A stretch of 64,000 nt of DNA from assembly GCA_018823835.1 (NCBI GenBank), contig JAHJHT010000002.1:1302001-1366000 (forward strand), read 5' to 3'. The stretch comes from Alphaproteobacteria bacterium. Its GTDB lineage: Bacteria; Pseudomonadota; Alphaproteobacteria; Rhizobiales; Rhizobiaceae. This document shows positions 27,255 through 36,934 of this stretch, in pieces. The number at the start of each line of letters is the position of its first letter. Position 1 is the stretch's first letter. Made by a program: the position numbers and the translations under genes. The notes beneath the pieces are model-generated. The model saw only the letters and a program-made list of their open reading frames with translations. It did no database searches and had not been told where the DNA came from.

Positions 27255-28130
27255 ATGCGGCAGTTCCCTATCGTAATGCGGTCACTTGGTGGCATCGGGA
27301 ACAGGATGTTCCAGTACATGTTCAGCCGCGTGCTCGCAAAGCGAATTCCTGGGGGATACGTCTGCAATGCCGACCTTCCGGAATGGTCTATAGCCAATAT
27401 TCGGCCGCCTTTGCTCTGGAAGTACCGGACGCTTCGAATCTCCGGTTACCACCGCTATGACATAGACAAGATCGTCGCAGCGTCCCTTGAGAATCGCGCG
27501 AGGAGTTTGAGGTTCAAGGGCTTTGCACACAGATTGGAGTATTATGATCGATCAGAAGTATCGGCCATATTTGACGGGCACTCAGTCGATGCACCAAGAT
27601 TTGGCGACGAGTTCCTCGTAATAAATGTTCGAGCCGGAGAAATCCTGAACGGCTTCCACAAGAACTATTGTCCAATGCCATTCGGATTCTTTGACAAGCT
27701 CATCAGGGACAGCGGCCGAAAGCCAGTTTTTGTAGGCCAGATCCATGACGACAACGACTACTGCCGTCGACTTCGCCAGCGGTTTCCCGAGGCGACCTTC
27801 ACACAGAAGGTGTCGCCGTTGACCGATTTTGAAACGCTTCGGCGCTCAAGTCACATCGTTGCCTCGGTAAGCAGTTTCTCCTGGCTGGCCTGCTGGCTTT
27901 CCTCGGCACAGACAATCCATATGCCAGTGGCTGGCATCTTCGATCCGCGACAAAGGCCTGACATAAACCTGCTTCCTCTGGAAGACGCGCGCTATCGCTT
28001 TCACCAAGTCGATATTGATGAATGGATGGGCTCGCCTGGGCAGTTGGATGAGCTATACGGCGATCTGATCGCGTTCCGGCAGGTTGACCCCGGGACAATC
28101 GCAGACGGCATTGCGAAAGGGTCGAGGTGA
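27255..28130 (+). CDS. GT11-like glycosyltransferase (fucosyltransferase superfamily)
   Basis: A 291-residue protein. The N-terminal GGIGNRMFQYMFSRVLAKR equals the GGLGNQMFQYA signature of alpha-1,2-fucosyltransferases; FLVINVRAGEIL stands where the H-x-R-R-G-D-Y donor motif lies, and VASVSSFSWLACWLS matches the S-N-S-S-F-S-W-W motif near the end. The donor motif is weak, so the sugar is uncertain. GAAGGAG precedes ATG 27255. It overlaps the next gene by 4 nt; both probably decorate a surface glycan. GC is lower than in the catabolic genes to the left. Confidence 0.7.
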   Translation: MRQFPIVMRSLGGIGNRMFQYMFSRVLAKRIPGGYVCNADLPEWSIANIRPPLLWKYRTLRISGYHRYDIDKIVAASLENRARSLRFKGFAHRLEYYDRSEVSAIFDGHSVDAPRFGDEFLVINVRAGEILNGFHKNYCPMPFGFFDKLIRDSGRKPVFVGQIHDDNDYCRRLRQRFPEATFTQKVSPLTDFETLRRSSHIVASVSSFSWLACWLSSAQTIHMPVAGIFDPRQRPDINLLPLEDARYRFHQVDIDEWMGSPGQLDELYGDLIAFRQVDPGTIADGIAKGSR

Positions 28131-29032
28131 GATTTCCCTTTTCGGTCAGTACGCCTTTGATCTGTGCGATCATGAAGCTTGAGCAGCCCTATGTGATTGA
28201 ATGGGTCGCCTGGCATAGGTTGCACGGCTTCGATCTGATGATCGCTGACAACTGCAATGTCGGCCCGCAAACAGCAGTTCTCGTGGCATTGCGCGATGCA
28301 GGTTGGATACAATTGATAGACTGGCGGCATGATCGGTTACAGCCTCAGCGAAGGGCCTATGCCTATCTCTATTGGCAGGCTCTTCTTAAAGGCTATCGCT
28401 ATTTGGGGTTCTTAGATGCCGACGAGTTCTTTGAACCGCTTGACGGGCCGCCTTGGAGCGGGGCCGAACTGGTCAGGTCGCTCCTGACCAGGCGCGGCGT
28501 GCGCAGTGTAGCATTTCGCTGGGCGAACTTCGGCAGCGATGGTCGCCTGGTGTATGAGGACGAGCTTGTTACGGTACGGTTTCCAAGGCGTGGCAAGCAC
28601 GATGCCTCGACCGCGCGTTGGAAGAAGTCTTTTGCTCGCGTGGCATGGGTCCTTCCGAAAGCCGTAAAGAGGCCGAAATCCTTCATGGCGCACGGCCATG
28701 GTTTCCCTATCCGGAAACGCAAGACGCTAGTTGACGGCATGACACTCGACCGTCATGCGGCCGCGATGCCTATGGAGTGGAAGGTTGGCTGGATCCGCCA
28801 TTATGCGGTGAAATCCAAACAAGAGCTGCGAGACAAAATAAAACGGGGGGCGGCTTTCACACCAGAAAGTGAGGCGCCGGGAATCGACGAGTACGCGGCG
28901 ACGCGTGACCAGAACGACATTCTGGCACCCCTCGACGAAGTTACGGTCCGTGCGCTTCGCGAAAAGGTCGCCGAGATCGTCAGTTCCCTCGATCCGTCTG
29001 TCATCAACCAAACACACCCCCTGCTGCGCTAG
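28127..29032 (+). CDS. Glycosyltransferase, GT92/Glyco_tranf_2_4-like
   Basis: A 301-residue protein with ICAIMKLEQPYVIEWVAWHRLHG type opening (the E-x-x-Y-I-x-E-W-x-x-y-H family signature), a donor-binding D-x-D-x-F motif (GFLDADEFFEP) and a late HYAVKSKQE segment. This matches the 'glycosyltransferase family 92 / family 2_4' group often found in polysaccharide loci. GTG 28127 overlaps the stop of the preceding gene (GTGA), so translation is coupled. Confidence 0.72.
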   Translation: MRFPFSVSTPLICAIMKLEQPYVIEWVAWHRLHGFDLMIADNCNVGPQTAVLVALRDAGWIQLIDWRHDRLQPQRRAYAYLYWQALLKGYRYLGFLDADEFFEPLDGPPWSGAELVRSLLTRRGVRSVAFRWANFGSDGRLVYEDELVTVRFPRRGKHDASTARWKKSFARVAWVLPKAVKRPKSFMAHGHGFPIRKRKTLVDGMTLDRHAAAMPMEWKVGWIRHYAVKSKQELRDKIKRGAAFTPESEAPGIDEYAATRDQNDILAPLDEVTVRALREKVAEIVSSLDPSVINQTHPLLR

Positions 29033-29125
29033 CACCTGCAGCAGTGCCGTGCTCGCGTAGCCAACCATTCGGGGGAGTCATGCTTTGCTGGGAGAAAGTG
29101 TATTCACCGTGGCCTTCAATGTGCT

Positions 29126-30328
29126 CTACGCGAGGACAAGCGGCACGCTGCTCATGCCGTTGAACGAAAGCGACTCGCGGCGTTTTGCACCAGCGGCATC
29201 AAGCCGCCAGCGAGGTGCGAGGGTAAACAGCGCCTCGATCATGGCTGCGATTTCGATGCGAGCGACGTGCTGGCCCAAGCAAACATGGAGCCCGGTGCCA
29301 AAGGTCATCGACATAACCGGGGCGCGCGTAAGGTCTAAGTGATCACCGTCCGCGAAGACCGCATTGTCGCGGTTGGCGCTGCCGAGCACTGCTACCACCG
29401 CCTCGCCGGCATCGATCTTGAATTTCCCGAGTTCGACGTCCTCCGCAGCGATGCGGGCGACGGCGTATTGAACAGAGGCGCCGTAGCGCAGTAATTCCGC
29501 CGCTGCAGTGTTCCAGTCCACGACACGTCGATCGAGGAGGACACGTTGGTCGGGAAAGCGGTCTAGCGCCACTATTGCGTTTCCAAGAGCGTCGACAACG
29601 GTTTCCTGCCCCGCAAAGAGCATGAACACGACGTTGGCTACCATGTCCTCGCGCAACCACCGCCCTTCCACTACTTCGCGTGCCATTGCCGCGACCATTC
29701 CGTCCATGCGGAAGGCGTTCCGCGCTATCCGCTCTTCGACAAATGTCTGGCATTCCACATAAGCCTCGGCGCTCCCCGCTGCTGGGTTGGCCTTTCGCAA
29801 GTCGAAAGCGCTCGCCATACGACGTGTCATCGACTTCAGTGCCCAAGGGTCTTCGATCTCGAGGCCCAGGATTTCCTGCAGCAACCAAAAGGACACCGGT
29901 ACTGCGAGATCGACGACCGCATCGACGCTTCCTGTAACCATCGCTTTTTCCACCAGGTCGCTGCTCATTTCGCGCAAAGCTTGCGATAGCGTCTCGGTGG
30001 ACGCCCTCGAGAGGAACCCCGCGACCGGTCGCCGCAGCCCGCCATGCTGCGGGGGATCGGCGAGCAGCACCGACCGACTTAGCAGCGCCATCGGCGCTTG
30101 ATCGACAAGCTTGCGGCGGACCAGTTCGTATTGGCCGGGCGGCGCCTGAAGCATGGCGGGATGCTTGAGCACTCGCGAAACCAACTCATGGCTGAAGACA
30201 TAATATGCGTCGGTTATCTCGGGATAGGGCGCAGTGCCGCGCGCAATTCCACCGGCGGCGCGCATTCTTGCGAATTGCGGATAGGGATCGCCGCCGAGCG
30301 TGAAAGGATCGAAGCCCGGAGCAGTCAT
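29126..30328 (-). CDS. Cytochrome P450
   Basis: A 400-residue soluble bacterial P450. The heme motif FGTGLHVCLGQHVAR places the cysteine ligand at about residue 350; the I-helix has FAGQETVVD; the K-helix has E-x-x-R (AELLRYGA). A 5-10 nt purine site precedes ATG 30328. It lies 19 bp downstream of a GNAT gene and needs an external ferredoxin system, none of which is nearby. Substrate unknown; many such P450s act in specialised metabolism. Confidence 0.92.
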   Translation of the reverse strand: MTAPGFDPFTLGGDPYPQFARMRAAGGIARGTAPYPEITDAYYVFSHELVSRVLKHPAMLQAPPGQYELVRRKLVDQAPMALLSRSVLLADPPQHGGLRRPVAGFLSRASTETLSQALREMSSDLVEKAMVTGSVDAVVDLAVPVSFWLLQEILGLEIEDPWALKSMTRRMASAFDLRKANPAAGSAEAYVECQTFVEERIARNAFRMDGMVAAMAREVVEGRWLREDMVANVVFMLFAGQETVVDALGNAIVALDRFPDQRVLLDRRVVDWNTAAAELLRYGASVQYAVARIAAEDVELGKFKIDAGEAVVAVLGSANRDNAVFADGDHLDLTRAPVMSMTFGTGLHVCLGQHVARIEIAAMIEALFTLAPRWRLDAAGAKRRESLSFNGMSSVPLVLA

Positions 30329-30347
30329 GACCAAGCTCTCTCGTATG

Positions 30348-31037
30348 TCATTTGTTGAGGTCCTTGGCCGAAATGATCCGGAAACCGGCCGATGAGGCGT
30401 CCTGCGGAAAAAAATTCGGCATGACGTACAGGAACTCGCAATCATAGACGCGGTAATGCAGACGGAGCAGTGGGTCGCGGATGATATCCTTGAGCGGCGG
30501 TCGTTTGCCGGTCTCAAGCCAACGGTCGATGCTGGCACGGAACCTAGGGTCGGCTTTGACCTTGTCGTCGTCGAGGCCTGATGAGCCAGCATACGCGGAG
30601 CAGCGACCGTCGCCTATCAGCCAGCGCGCGCCGATACGGCGGCCGTGTTGCTCCATCTCCTTTAGTAGCCGAATCGCAGTGTTGCCGCCTCGGTGGCTGG
30701 GACGGACGCAGAGGTTGTAGGCATAAAGGGCGTGAACCGGCTCGCTGCGTGGCAGTGAGGAATAGGCGTCGAAGTTCGCCGGAAAGTCGTCCCGCACCAG
30801 CGGATCTTGGGCGGTTTCGGTGAAGCATAGAGTGCCGGCAAGTAAATTGCCGTCGAATTCCCCGAACATGGTGTGTCCTAGCGCCAGTCGTCGGCGGATT
30901 GTCGACTCGCTGGCCTGAAGCGGGGCAGCCCAAGCGGCAGCCTCAAGCTCCATGAGCAGCCGCATATCGTCTGGGCCCAACTGGCGGATGGGGTGCTCGC
31001 TTCTCATCAAAACCATCTCACGGCTAACTCGTGTCAT
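30348..31037 (-). CDS. GNAT-family acetyltransferase-like protein
   Basis: A 229-residue protein whose centre has the acetyl-CoA loop CVRPSHRGGNTAIRLLKEM, with preceding strands ALYAYNL. The C-terminal 70 residues (DDKVKADPRFRASIDRW, CEFLYVMPNFFPQD) are longer than in minimal GNATs. The start is uncertain: ATGs at 31037 and about 31013 and 31004 are in frame. It is divergent from the ATP-grasp-like gene and in an operon with the P450. Confidence 0.75.
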   Translation of the reverse strand: MTRVSREMVLMRSEHPIRQLGPDDMRLLMELEAAAWAAPLQASESTIRRRLALGHTMFGEFDGNLLAGTLCFTETAQDPLVRDDFPANFDAYSSLPRSEPVHALYAYNLCVRPSHRGGNTAIRLLKEMEQHGRRIGARWLIGDGRCSAYAGSSGLDDDKVKADPRFRASIDRWLETGKRPPLKDIIRDPLLRLHYRVYDCEFLYVMPNFFPQDASSAGFRIISAKDLNK

Positions 31038-31118
31038 GACGCGCCGTAGTCGGCATCACAGTTTTTTGCTAGTCGCTGCAGCTCAGGTTTGCAATTGAGC
31101 ACCGACAAGCGGCTTCGC

Positions 31119-32141
31119 ATGATCTTTTACGTGACGCATAGAAAGCACGCCTACACTCACGCGGTCGTGCTGCTCTATCACCGAACGGACCTGCAGGCGT
31201 TGTTTCGGCTGGTGCGCTACGAAGATGCCGGGCTGCTGCGGGGTGTTCCAGCGGGTGTGGTCATCTGGTCGGACATGGATCGGCTGACCGCCGAAGAGCT
31301 TGATCGGGCGTCCAACGTCAGCGAAGAGTTGGAACGGCAAACGAATTTGACGCAGCTGAATCACCCGACGGCGAGTCTCCAGCGCTTTGAACTGCTGCAT
31401 CTGCTGCATACGGACGGAAGCAACGGGTTCGGGGTGTTCCGGCCAGACCAAGTGGACGACACAGTTCGCTATCCCGTATTCATCCGCGATGAGGTCCGCG
31501 TACTCTACGAGCCCCCGAAGCTGCTCCAAGATCGGGAGGCGCTCGATTTGGCGTTAGCTACCCTGCAGAAGAAGTTCGTGCGGCCTATGATCGTCGAGAT
31601 GATTGGCGAGCCCTGGCCGGATGGCTACTATCGAAAGTTCGGTGCATTCCGGGTCGGCGGAACCGTCTATGCGCAGCATTGCGCAATGTCGACGAACTGG
31701 CTTGTCAAGAATTCTGCCGAGGCGCTGCTGCCTGCCCACGTCGATGAAATCAGGGCCTACATCTCGGCGAACCCGCACGCCGACCAAGTGATGCAGGTCT
31801 TTGAGAAAGCTCGGATGCAATATGGTCGCATCGACTACACTCTTGTCGACGGCAAACTGGTTGTGTTCGAAATAAACAGCAATCCTACCGTACTGACGGA
31901 CCCTCCGACGCCTTTCGCGACTTATGATCCGCAGCCCTTTGCGGACAGCCACGCAGACGCCTTGCTTGCGCTGCCGCAGGCAACAGCGACTGACTCATTG
32001 CCCGCGATTGACGTTGCCCACCATGCGGCGTTAGTGAGATTGGGTCGCCGCTTTAGACTTAAGCGTCTTAGAATAGTACTGCGAAAAAGCTTTAGGCTGG
32101 CGTTTCGCAAAGTGTCTTATGCGGACCGAGAGGCACCGTGA
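31119..32141 (+). CDS. ATP-grasp-like protein of unknown substrate
   Basis: About 340 residues. The C-terminal half has ATP-grasp features: a strand with PVFIRDE, a REFGAF-like stretch (YYRKFGAFRVGG), and the metal-binding end GRIDYTLVDGKLVVFEINSNPT with the acidic/asparagine pair. The N-terminal third is unrecognised and the last 60 residues are basic. ATG 31119 is chosen; TTG starts at 31089 or 31095 are possible. ATP-grasp enzymes join an acid to an amine or thiol. It faces the GNAT/P450 pair across about 80 bp and is coupled to a 40-codon ORF. Confidence 0.65.
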   Translation: MIFYVTHRKHAYTHAVVLLYHRTDLQALFRLVRYEDAGLLRGVPAGVVIWSDMDRLTAEELDRASNVSEELERQTNLTQLNHPTASLQRFELLHLLHTDGSNGFGVFRPDQVDDTVRYPVFIRDEVRVLYEPPKLLQDREALDLALATLQKKFVRPMIVEMIGEPWPDGYYRKFGAFRVGGTVYAQHCAMSTNWLVKNSAEALLPAHVDEIRAYISANPHADQVMQVFEKARMQYGRIDYTLVDGKLVVFEINSNPTVLTDPPTPFATYDPQPFADSHADALLALPQATATDSLPAIDVAHHAALVRLGRRFRLKRLRIVLRKSFRLAFRKVSYADREAP

Positions 32142-32260
32142 GATTCGGCTCACGTTACGGGTTGATGCGTCAGCTTTGGGTTTCCGCGAAAGCGCCAGAC
32201 CAGCTGGCGAAGTTTCAGTATGATCTGGATTTCGTGGACGTCCCGCTGACCGAGTATTAG
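32138..32260 (+). CDS. Small translationally coupled ORF, possibly a truncated gene
   Basis: GTG 32138 overlaps the stop of the ATP-grasp-like gene (GTGA) and opens a 40-codon frame ending at TAG 32258-32260. The product starts M-R-F-G-S-R-Y-G and ends D-V-P-L-T-E-Y. It may be a genuine small protein or the stub of a gene lost when the adjacent boundary formed, since the tRNA relic begins 130 bp later. Confidence 0.35.
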   Translation: MRFGSRYGLMRQLWVSAKAPDQLAKFQYDLDFVDVPLTEY

Positions 32261-32389
32261 GCAGCGGCCTGGTAGATGTCGGCTCTTGCGCCTACGGGCA
32301 GGTTTGACAAATCGACGCCAAGGGCTTGATTTCCGATATGCGGTTTGCCGAAGGTTTCGGAACCCTCTGAATTTTCACGACTAGTCTTT

Positions 32390-32436
32390 GATTAAAAATC
32401 CGCGTGTCGGTGGTTCAAATCCGCCCTTGGGCACCA
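32390..32436 (+). other. Relic of the 3' part of tRNA-Phe, probable attachment site
   Basis: From about 32390 the sequence follows rhizobial tRNA-Phe from the anticodon stem on: AAAATCCGCGTGTCGG, then the T arm TGGTTCAAATCCGCC, then acceptor strand and CTTGGGCACCA. The 5' half (acceptor, D arm) is missing, and the anticodon reads AAA where GAA is expected, so it is not a functional tRNA. A lone tRNA 3' end is the standard mark left where an element integrated into a tRNA gene. Given the plus orientation, the element and the intact tRNA should lie to the left. Confidence 0.7.
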
Positions 32437-32506
32437 TTCCCTTAGTCCATGCATTTGAGATCCGGCAAATCGCGCGGGTGGTGCGCGCACCCGTGGCGTC
32501 TTCCTC

Positions 32507-33397
32507 CTAGATGCCGGGAAATTCTTTCGCCAGGCAGTCGATGAGGGCGCGGACGGCCGGTGGTAAGCCGCGGCGGGTCGTGAAGACGAGGTGGACAATG
32601 CCGTCCGGGCCGCGCCAGTCGCCGAACACCTGCACAAGCCGGCCGGATGCGATATGACCGGCGCAGGCGTGATCCGGCAGGAAGCCGATGCCGATACCGT
32701 CGGCCGCCGCATCGCAGAGAACCGTGAAGTCGCCGCATGTCATGCGTGGCTCATGACGAAGCACGTGCGTCGCGCCGTCCTCTCGCTCGAGCTTCCATTC
32801 GACCTCTCCGGCCTGGTCGCTGGTTCCCAGCGTCGGCAGCGCGCCAAGCGTGGCGATGTCGGCACCCAGACGGCTGGCGGTCTCGGGATTGGCGACGAGT
32901 ATCCAGCGCGAATGGCCAAGCACGCGCATCGTCAGCGAAGCATCGCTTGTCAGCTCGTGCCGGACGCGCAGCGCCACATCGATGCGCTCCTCGATGAGGT
33001 CGACCGCGCGATCGGTGGCGATGAGCTGGAGGCTGACCTTCGGGTAGCGGGCGAGAAAGCCGCGCAGGATGGTCGAGGCGATCTCGGCCAGGCCTGTCGG
33101 GCAAGCCACCCGTATGCGGCCGTGCGGCTCTGAATGCGCCTCTGCAACCAGCGCCTCGGCCCGTTCGGCCTCCAGCATCATCATGCGGCAGCGGTCGTAG
33201 AAGGTCCGGCCGATCTCGGTGACGCGGAAGCGGCGACTCGACCGCTCGATGAGACGCACGCCGAGTCGCGTTTCCAGAGCCGCGATCCGGCGGCTGAGCT
33301 TGGACTTCGGCTCGCCGAGGGCGCGCCCGGCGGCGGCAAAGCCGCCATGCGAGACCACCTCGGCGAAATAGACATAGTCGTTCAGGTCGCTGCGCAA
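32507..33397 (-). CDS. LysR-family transcriptional regulator
   Basis: A 296-residue LysR protein. The helix-turn-helix spans about residues 1-60 (GGFAAAGRALGEPKSKLSRRIAALE), followed by the periplasmic-binding-like sensor domain (GRIRVACPTGLAE, GIGIGFLPDH). The start is TTG 33397, with AGGAG 8 nt upstream; the nearby ATG is in another frame. Divergent from the SDR gene with a 114-bp gap, the usual layout for a LysR regulator and its target. Confidence 0.9.
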   Translation of the reverse strand: MRSDLNDYVYFAEVVSHGGFAAAGRALGEPKSKLSRRIAALETRLGVRLIERSSRRFRVTEIGRTFYDRCRMMMLEAERAEALVAEAHSEPHGRIRVACPTGLAEIASTILRGFLARYPKVSLQLIATDRAVDLIEERIDVALRVRHELTSDASLTMRVLGHSRWILVANPETASRLGADIATLGALPTLGTSDQAGEVEWKLEREDGATHVLRHEPRMTCGDFTVLCDAAADGIGIGFLPDHACAGHIASGRLVQVFGDWRGPDGIVHLVFTTRRGLPPAVRALIDCLAKEFPGI

Positions 33398-33511
33398 TCA
33401 TCGTTCTCCTGATGGAACGCTATGTAGTACAACCAACGTCTTTAAGCATCAGCGTTGCAGAAACATATCCAGGCGACGGCACACAAAGTGCCCCAGCCAA
33501 GGAGCAGAACG

Positions 33512-34267
33512 ATGACTGACAGGTTCAAGAACAAGGTGGTGGTGGTCACCGGCGCGACGAGCGGCATCGGCCTGGCAACGGCCAAGGCGTTTGCGGAAGA
33601 GGGCGCTTCGGTCTTCATCACCGGGCGCCGCCAGCAGGCGCTGGATGCTGCGCTGAAGGAGATCGGCGCCCAGGCAACCGGCGTCCAGGGCGACATGTCG
33701 AAGCTTGCCGATATCGACCGGCTCTACGACGCTGTTGCAAGCAAGCACGAGAAGATCGACGTCGTCTTCGCCAATGCCGGCGGCGGTGAATTCGCGACGC
33801 TCGGCGCGATTACCGAGGAGCATTTCCAGCGGACGTTCGACACCAATGTGAAGGGCGTGCTGTTTACCGTCCAGAAGGCCTTGCCGCTGCTGAAGGACGG
33901 CGGCGCGATCGTCATGACGGGCTCGACGACGAGCGCCGAGGGAACGGCCGCGTTCAGCGTCTATTCGGCAACGAAGGCTGCCGTTCGCAATTTCGCCCGC
34001 AGCTGGATCCTCGACCTCAAGGAGCGCGGCATCCGCGTCAACGTCATCAGCCCCGGCGCCACCCGGACGCCTGGCCTGGTCGGACTTGCCGGCGACGATG
34101 TCGCCCAGCAGGAGGGCCTGCTCGACTTCCTGGCCTCGCGCAACCCGCTCGGACGGGTCGGCCGGCCGGAAGAAATAGCCAAGGCGGCCCTCTTTCTGGC
34201 TTCCGACGAGGCGAGTTTCGTCAACGGCGTCGAATTCTTCGTCGACGGCGGCCAGGTGCAGGCCTGA
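33512..34267 (+). CDS. SDR-family oxidoreductase
   Basis: A 251-residue classical SDR: cofactor motif TGATSGIG at residues 14-21, NAGGGE where N-A-G is expected, serine in MTGSTTSAEG, and Y-x3-K (YSATKAAVR). An R residue after the second strand (TGRRQQ) suggests NADPH. AAGGAG is 7 nt before ATG 33512. Probably regulated by the divergent LysR protein, a pair often seen for xenobiotic or quinone-response reductases. The substrate is unknown. Confidence 0.88.
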   Translation: MTDRFKNKVVVVTGATSGIGLATAKAFAEEGASVFITGRRQQALDAALKEIGAQATGVQGDMSKLADIDRLYDAVASKHEKIDVVFANAGGGEFATLGAITEEHFQRTFDTNVKGVLFTVQKALPLLKDGGAIVMTGSTTSAEGTAAFSVYSATKAAVRNFARSWILDLKERGIRVNVISPGATRTPGLVGLAGDDVAQQEGLLDFLASRNPLGRVGRPEEIAKAALFLASDEASFVNGVEFFVDGGQVQA

Positions 34268-34361
34268 GCGGCGCGGCGAAGCGCCTGCCGCCTCACTCTG
34301 TGTCAGCGTCGCCGATGCGCCGTCGAGGCTGCCGGTCCGCTTTGGCTCCCGGCCCGCCTCG

Positions 34362-35354
34362 TCAGCGCGACGAGTTCTTCATCGAGAGTTTGCGTTCCCA
34401 GGCAAGCGCATCGGAGACGATGCCGTCAAGGTTGTCGAGACGGGGTTTCCAGCCGAAGGCGCTGCGGGCGAGGTCGGAATTGGCGACGACGGCTACAGCG
34501 TCGCCCGGCCGGCGGCCCGACATGCGCACGTCGATCTCGCCGCCATAGACCCGCTTGACGCTGTCCATGACCTCCAGCACCGAATAGCCGTGGCCATAGC
34601 CGCAATTGGCGACCAGGCTCCCGCCGCCGCCGCGCAGCCGGTCGAGCGCCAGGCGGTGCGCCTCGACGAGATCGCTGACATGGATGTAGTCGCGGATGCA
34701 GGTGCCGTCCGGCGTCGGGTAGTCGTCGCCGAAGATCTCCATGTAGGGACGCTTGCCGAGCGCCGTTTCGGCGGCAACCTTGATGAGCAGCGTTGCCCCG
34801 GGCGTCGACTGGCCGGTGCGGCCCTTGGGGTCCGCGCCCGCGACGTTGAAATAGCGCAGCACCGTGTAGTCGAAATCATGGGCGGCCGCAGTGTCGCGCA
34901 GGATCCACTCGGTCATCAGCTTGGATGTGCCATAGGGCGATTCCGGCCTTGTGGCAGCGTCCTCGCGCACCGGCTCGACGCCGGCCGTGCCGTAAACGGC
35001 GGCGGTCGAAGAGAAGATGAAGTGCGGCACTTTCTCGGCGACCGCGGCAGCCACCAGGCTGCGCGTCCTGCAGGTGTTGTTCTCGTAATAGAGAAGCGGC
35101 TCGGAGACGGATTCCGACACGATCAGCGAGCCGGCGAAATGGATGATGGCGTCGACATCGTGCTCGCGGATCATCGAGCGCACCAGTTCGCTGTCGCCGA
35201 CATCGCCGACGACCAGTGGCGCTTCGGCCGGCACGGCCCAGTCGAAGCCGCTCGACAGGCGATCGAGCACGACAACCTTCTCGCCATGGTCGAGCAGCTC
35301 CCAGACCATGTGGCTGCCGATGTAACCGGCTCCACCCGTTACCAAAACGCTCAT
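34362..35354 (-). CDS. galE: UDP-glucose 4-epimerase
   Basis: A 330-residue extended SDR: NAD motif TGGAGYIGSH, catalytic SSTAAVYG serine and YGTSK tyrosine/lysine, and GalE-specific segments (HFAGSLIVSESVSEPLLYYENN, RYFNVAGAD, IRDYIHVSDL). It interconverts UDP-glucose and UDP-galactose for exopolysaccharide and lipopolysaccharide. It is monocistronic and divergent from hemA. Confidence 0.93.
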   Translation of the reverse strand: MSVLVTGGAGYIGSHMVWELLDHGEKVVVLDRLSSGFDWAVPAEAPLVVGDVGDSELVRSMIREHDVDAIIHFAGSLIVSESVSEPLLYYENNTCRTRSLVAAAVAEKVPHFIFSSTAAVYGTAGVEPVREDAATRPESPYGTSKLMTEWILRDTAAAHDFDYTVLRYFNVAGADPKGRTGQSTPGATLLIKVAAETALGKRPYMEIFGDDYPTPDGTCIRDYIHVSDLVEAHRLALDRLRGGGGSLVANCGYGHGYSVLEVMDSVKRVYGGEIDVRMSGRRPGDAVAVVANSDLARSAFGWKPRLDNLDGIVSDALAWERKLSMKNSSR

Positions 35355-35465
35355 ATGGACACTCCTAGATCACCATGCCGACCCATCCGCCGCTACCAAG
35401 CGGATACCACCTCGGACCGGCGGAACACCAGACGGTTACGTGTCCGATGTGTATTGCCGACCGCC

Positions 35466-35479
35466 GCCTTGATCCCGAT
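35466..35479. promoter_or_regulatory. Perfect FNR/FixK box upstream of hemA
   Basis: TTGATCCCGATCAA is an exact TTGAT-N4-ATCAA palindrome, 123 bp before the hemA start and 111 bp before galE on the other strand. FixK2 control of hemA is established in Bradyrhizobium, so low-oxygen induction of hemA is likely. Confidence 0.8.
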
Positions 35480-35602
35480 CAAGGGAATAAGACGCGAAAT
35501 CTGGTCGTTAATGGCTGGCCGGGCGTGGCATTTTGACCGAGCAGACGGAATAGACGATCCGAGGCCCACCGACTATGATCCGCCCAAAACCGGAAGGTCA
35601 CA

Positions 35603-36880
<1,278 letters not shown>

Positions 36881-36934
36881 GCCGCTTGGCTCCGGCGGCA
36901 GAGCGCTGCCGCGACTTCCAGTCAGACAATCCTG

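Noticed and set aside
32390..32436. Functional tRNA or tmRNA piece
   Set aside because: No acceptor or D arm upstream, and the anticodon is altered; only the 3' part of tRNA-Phe is present.
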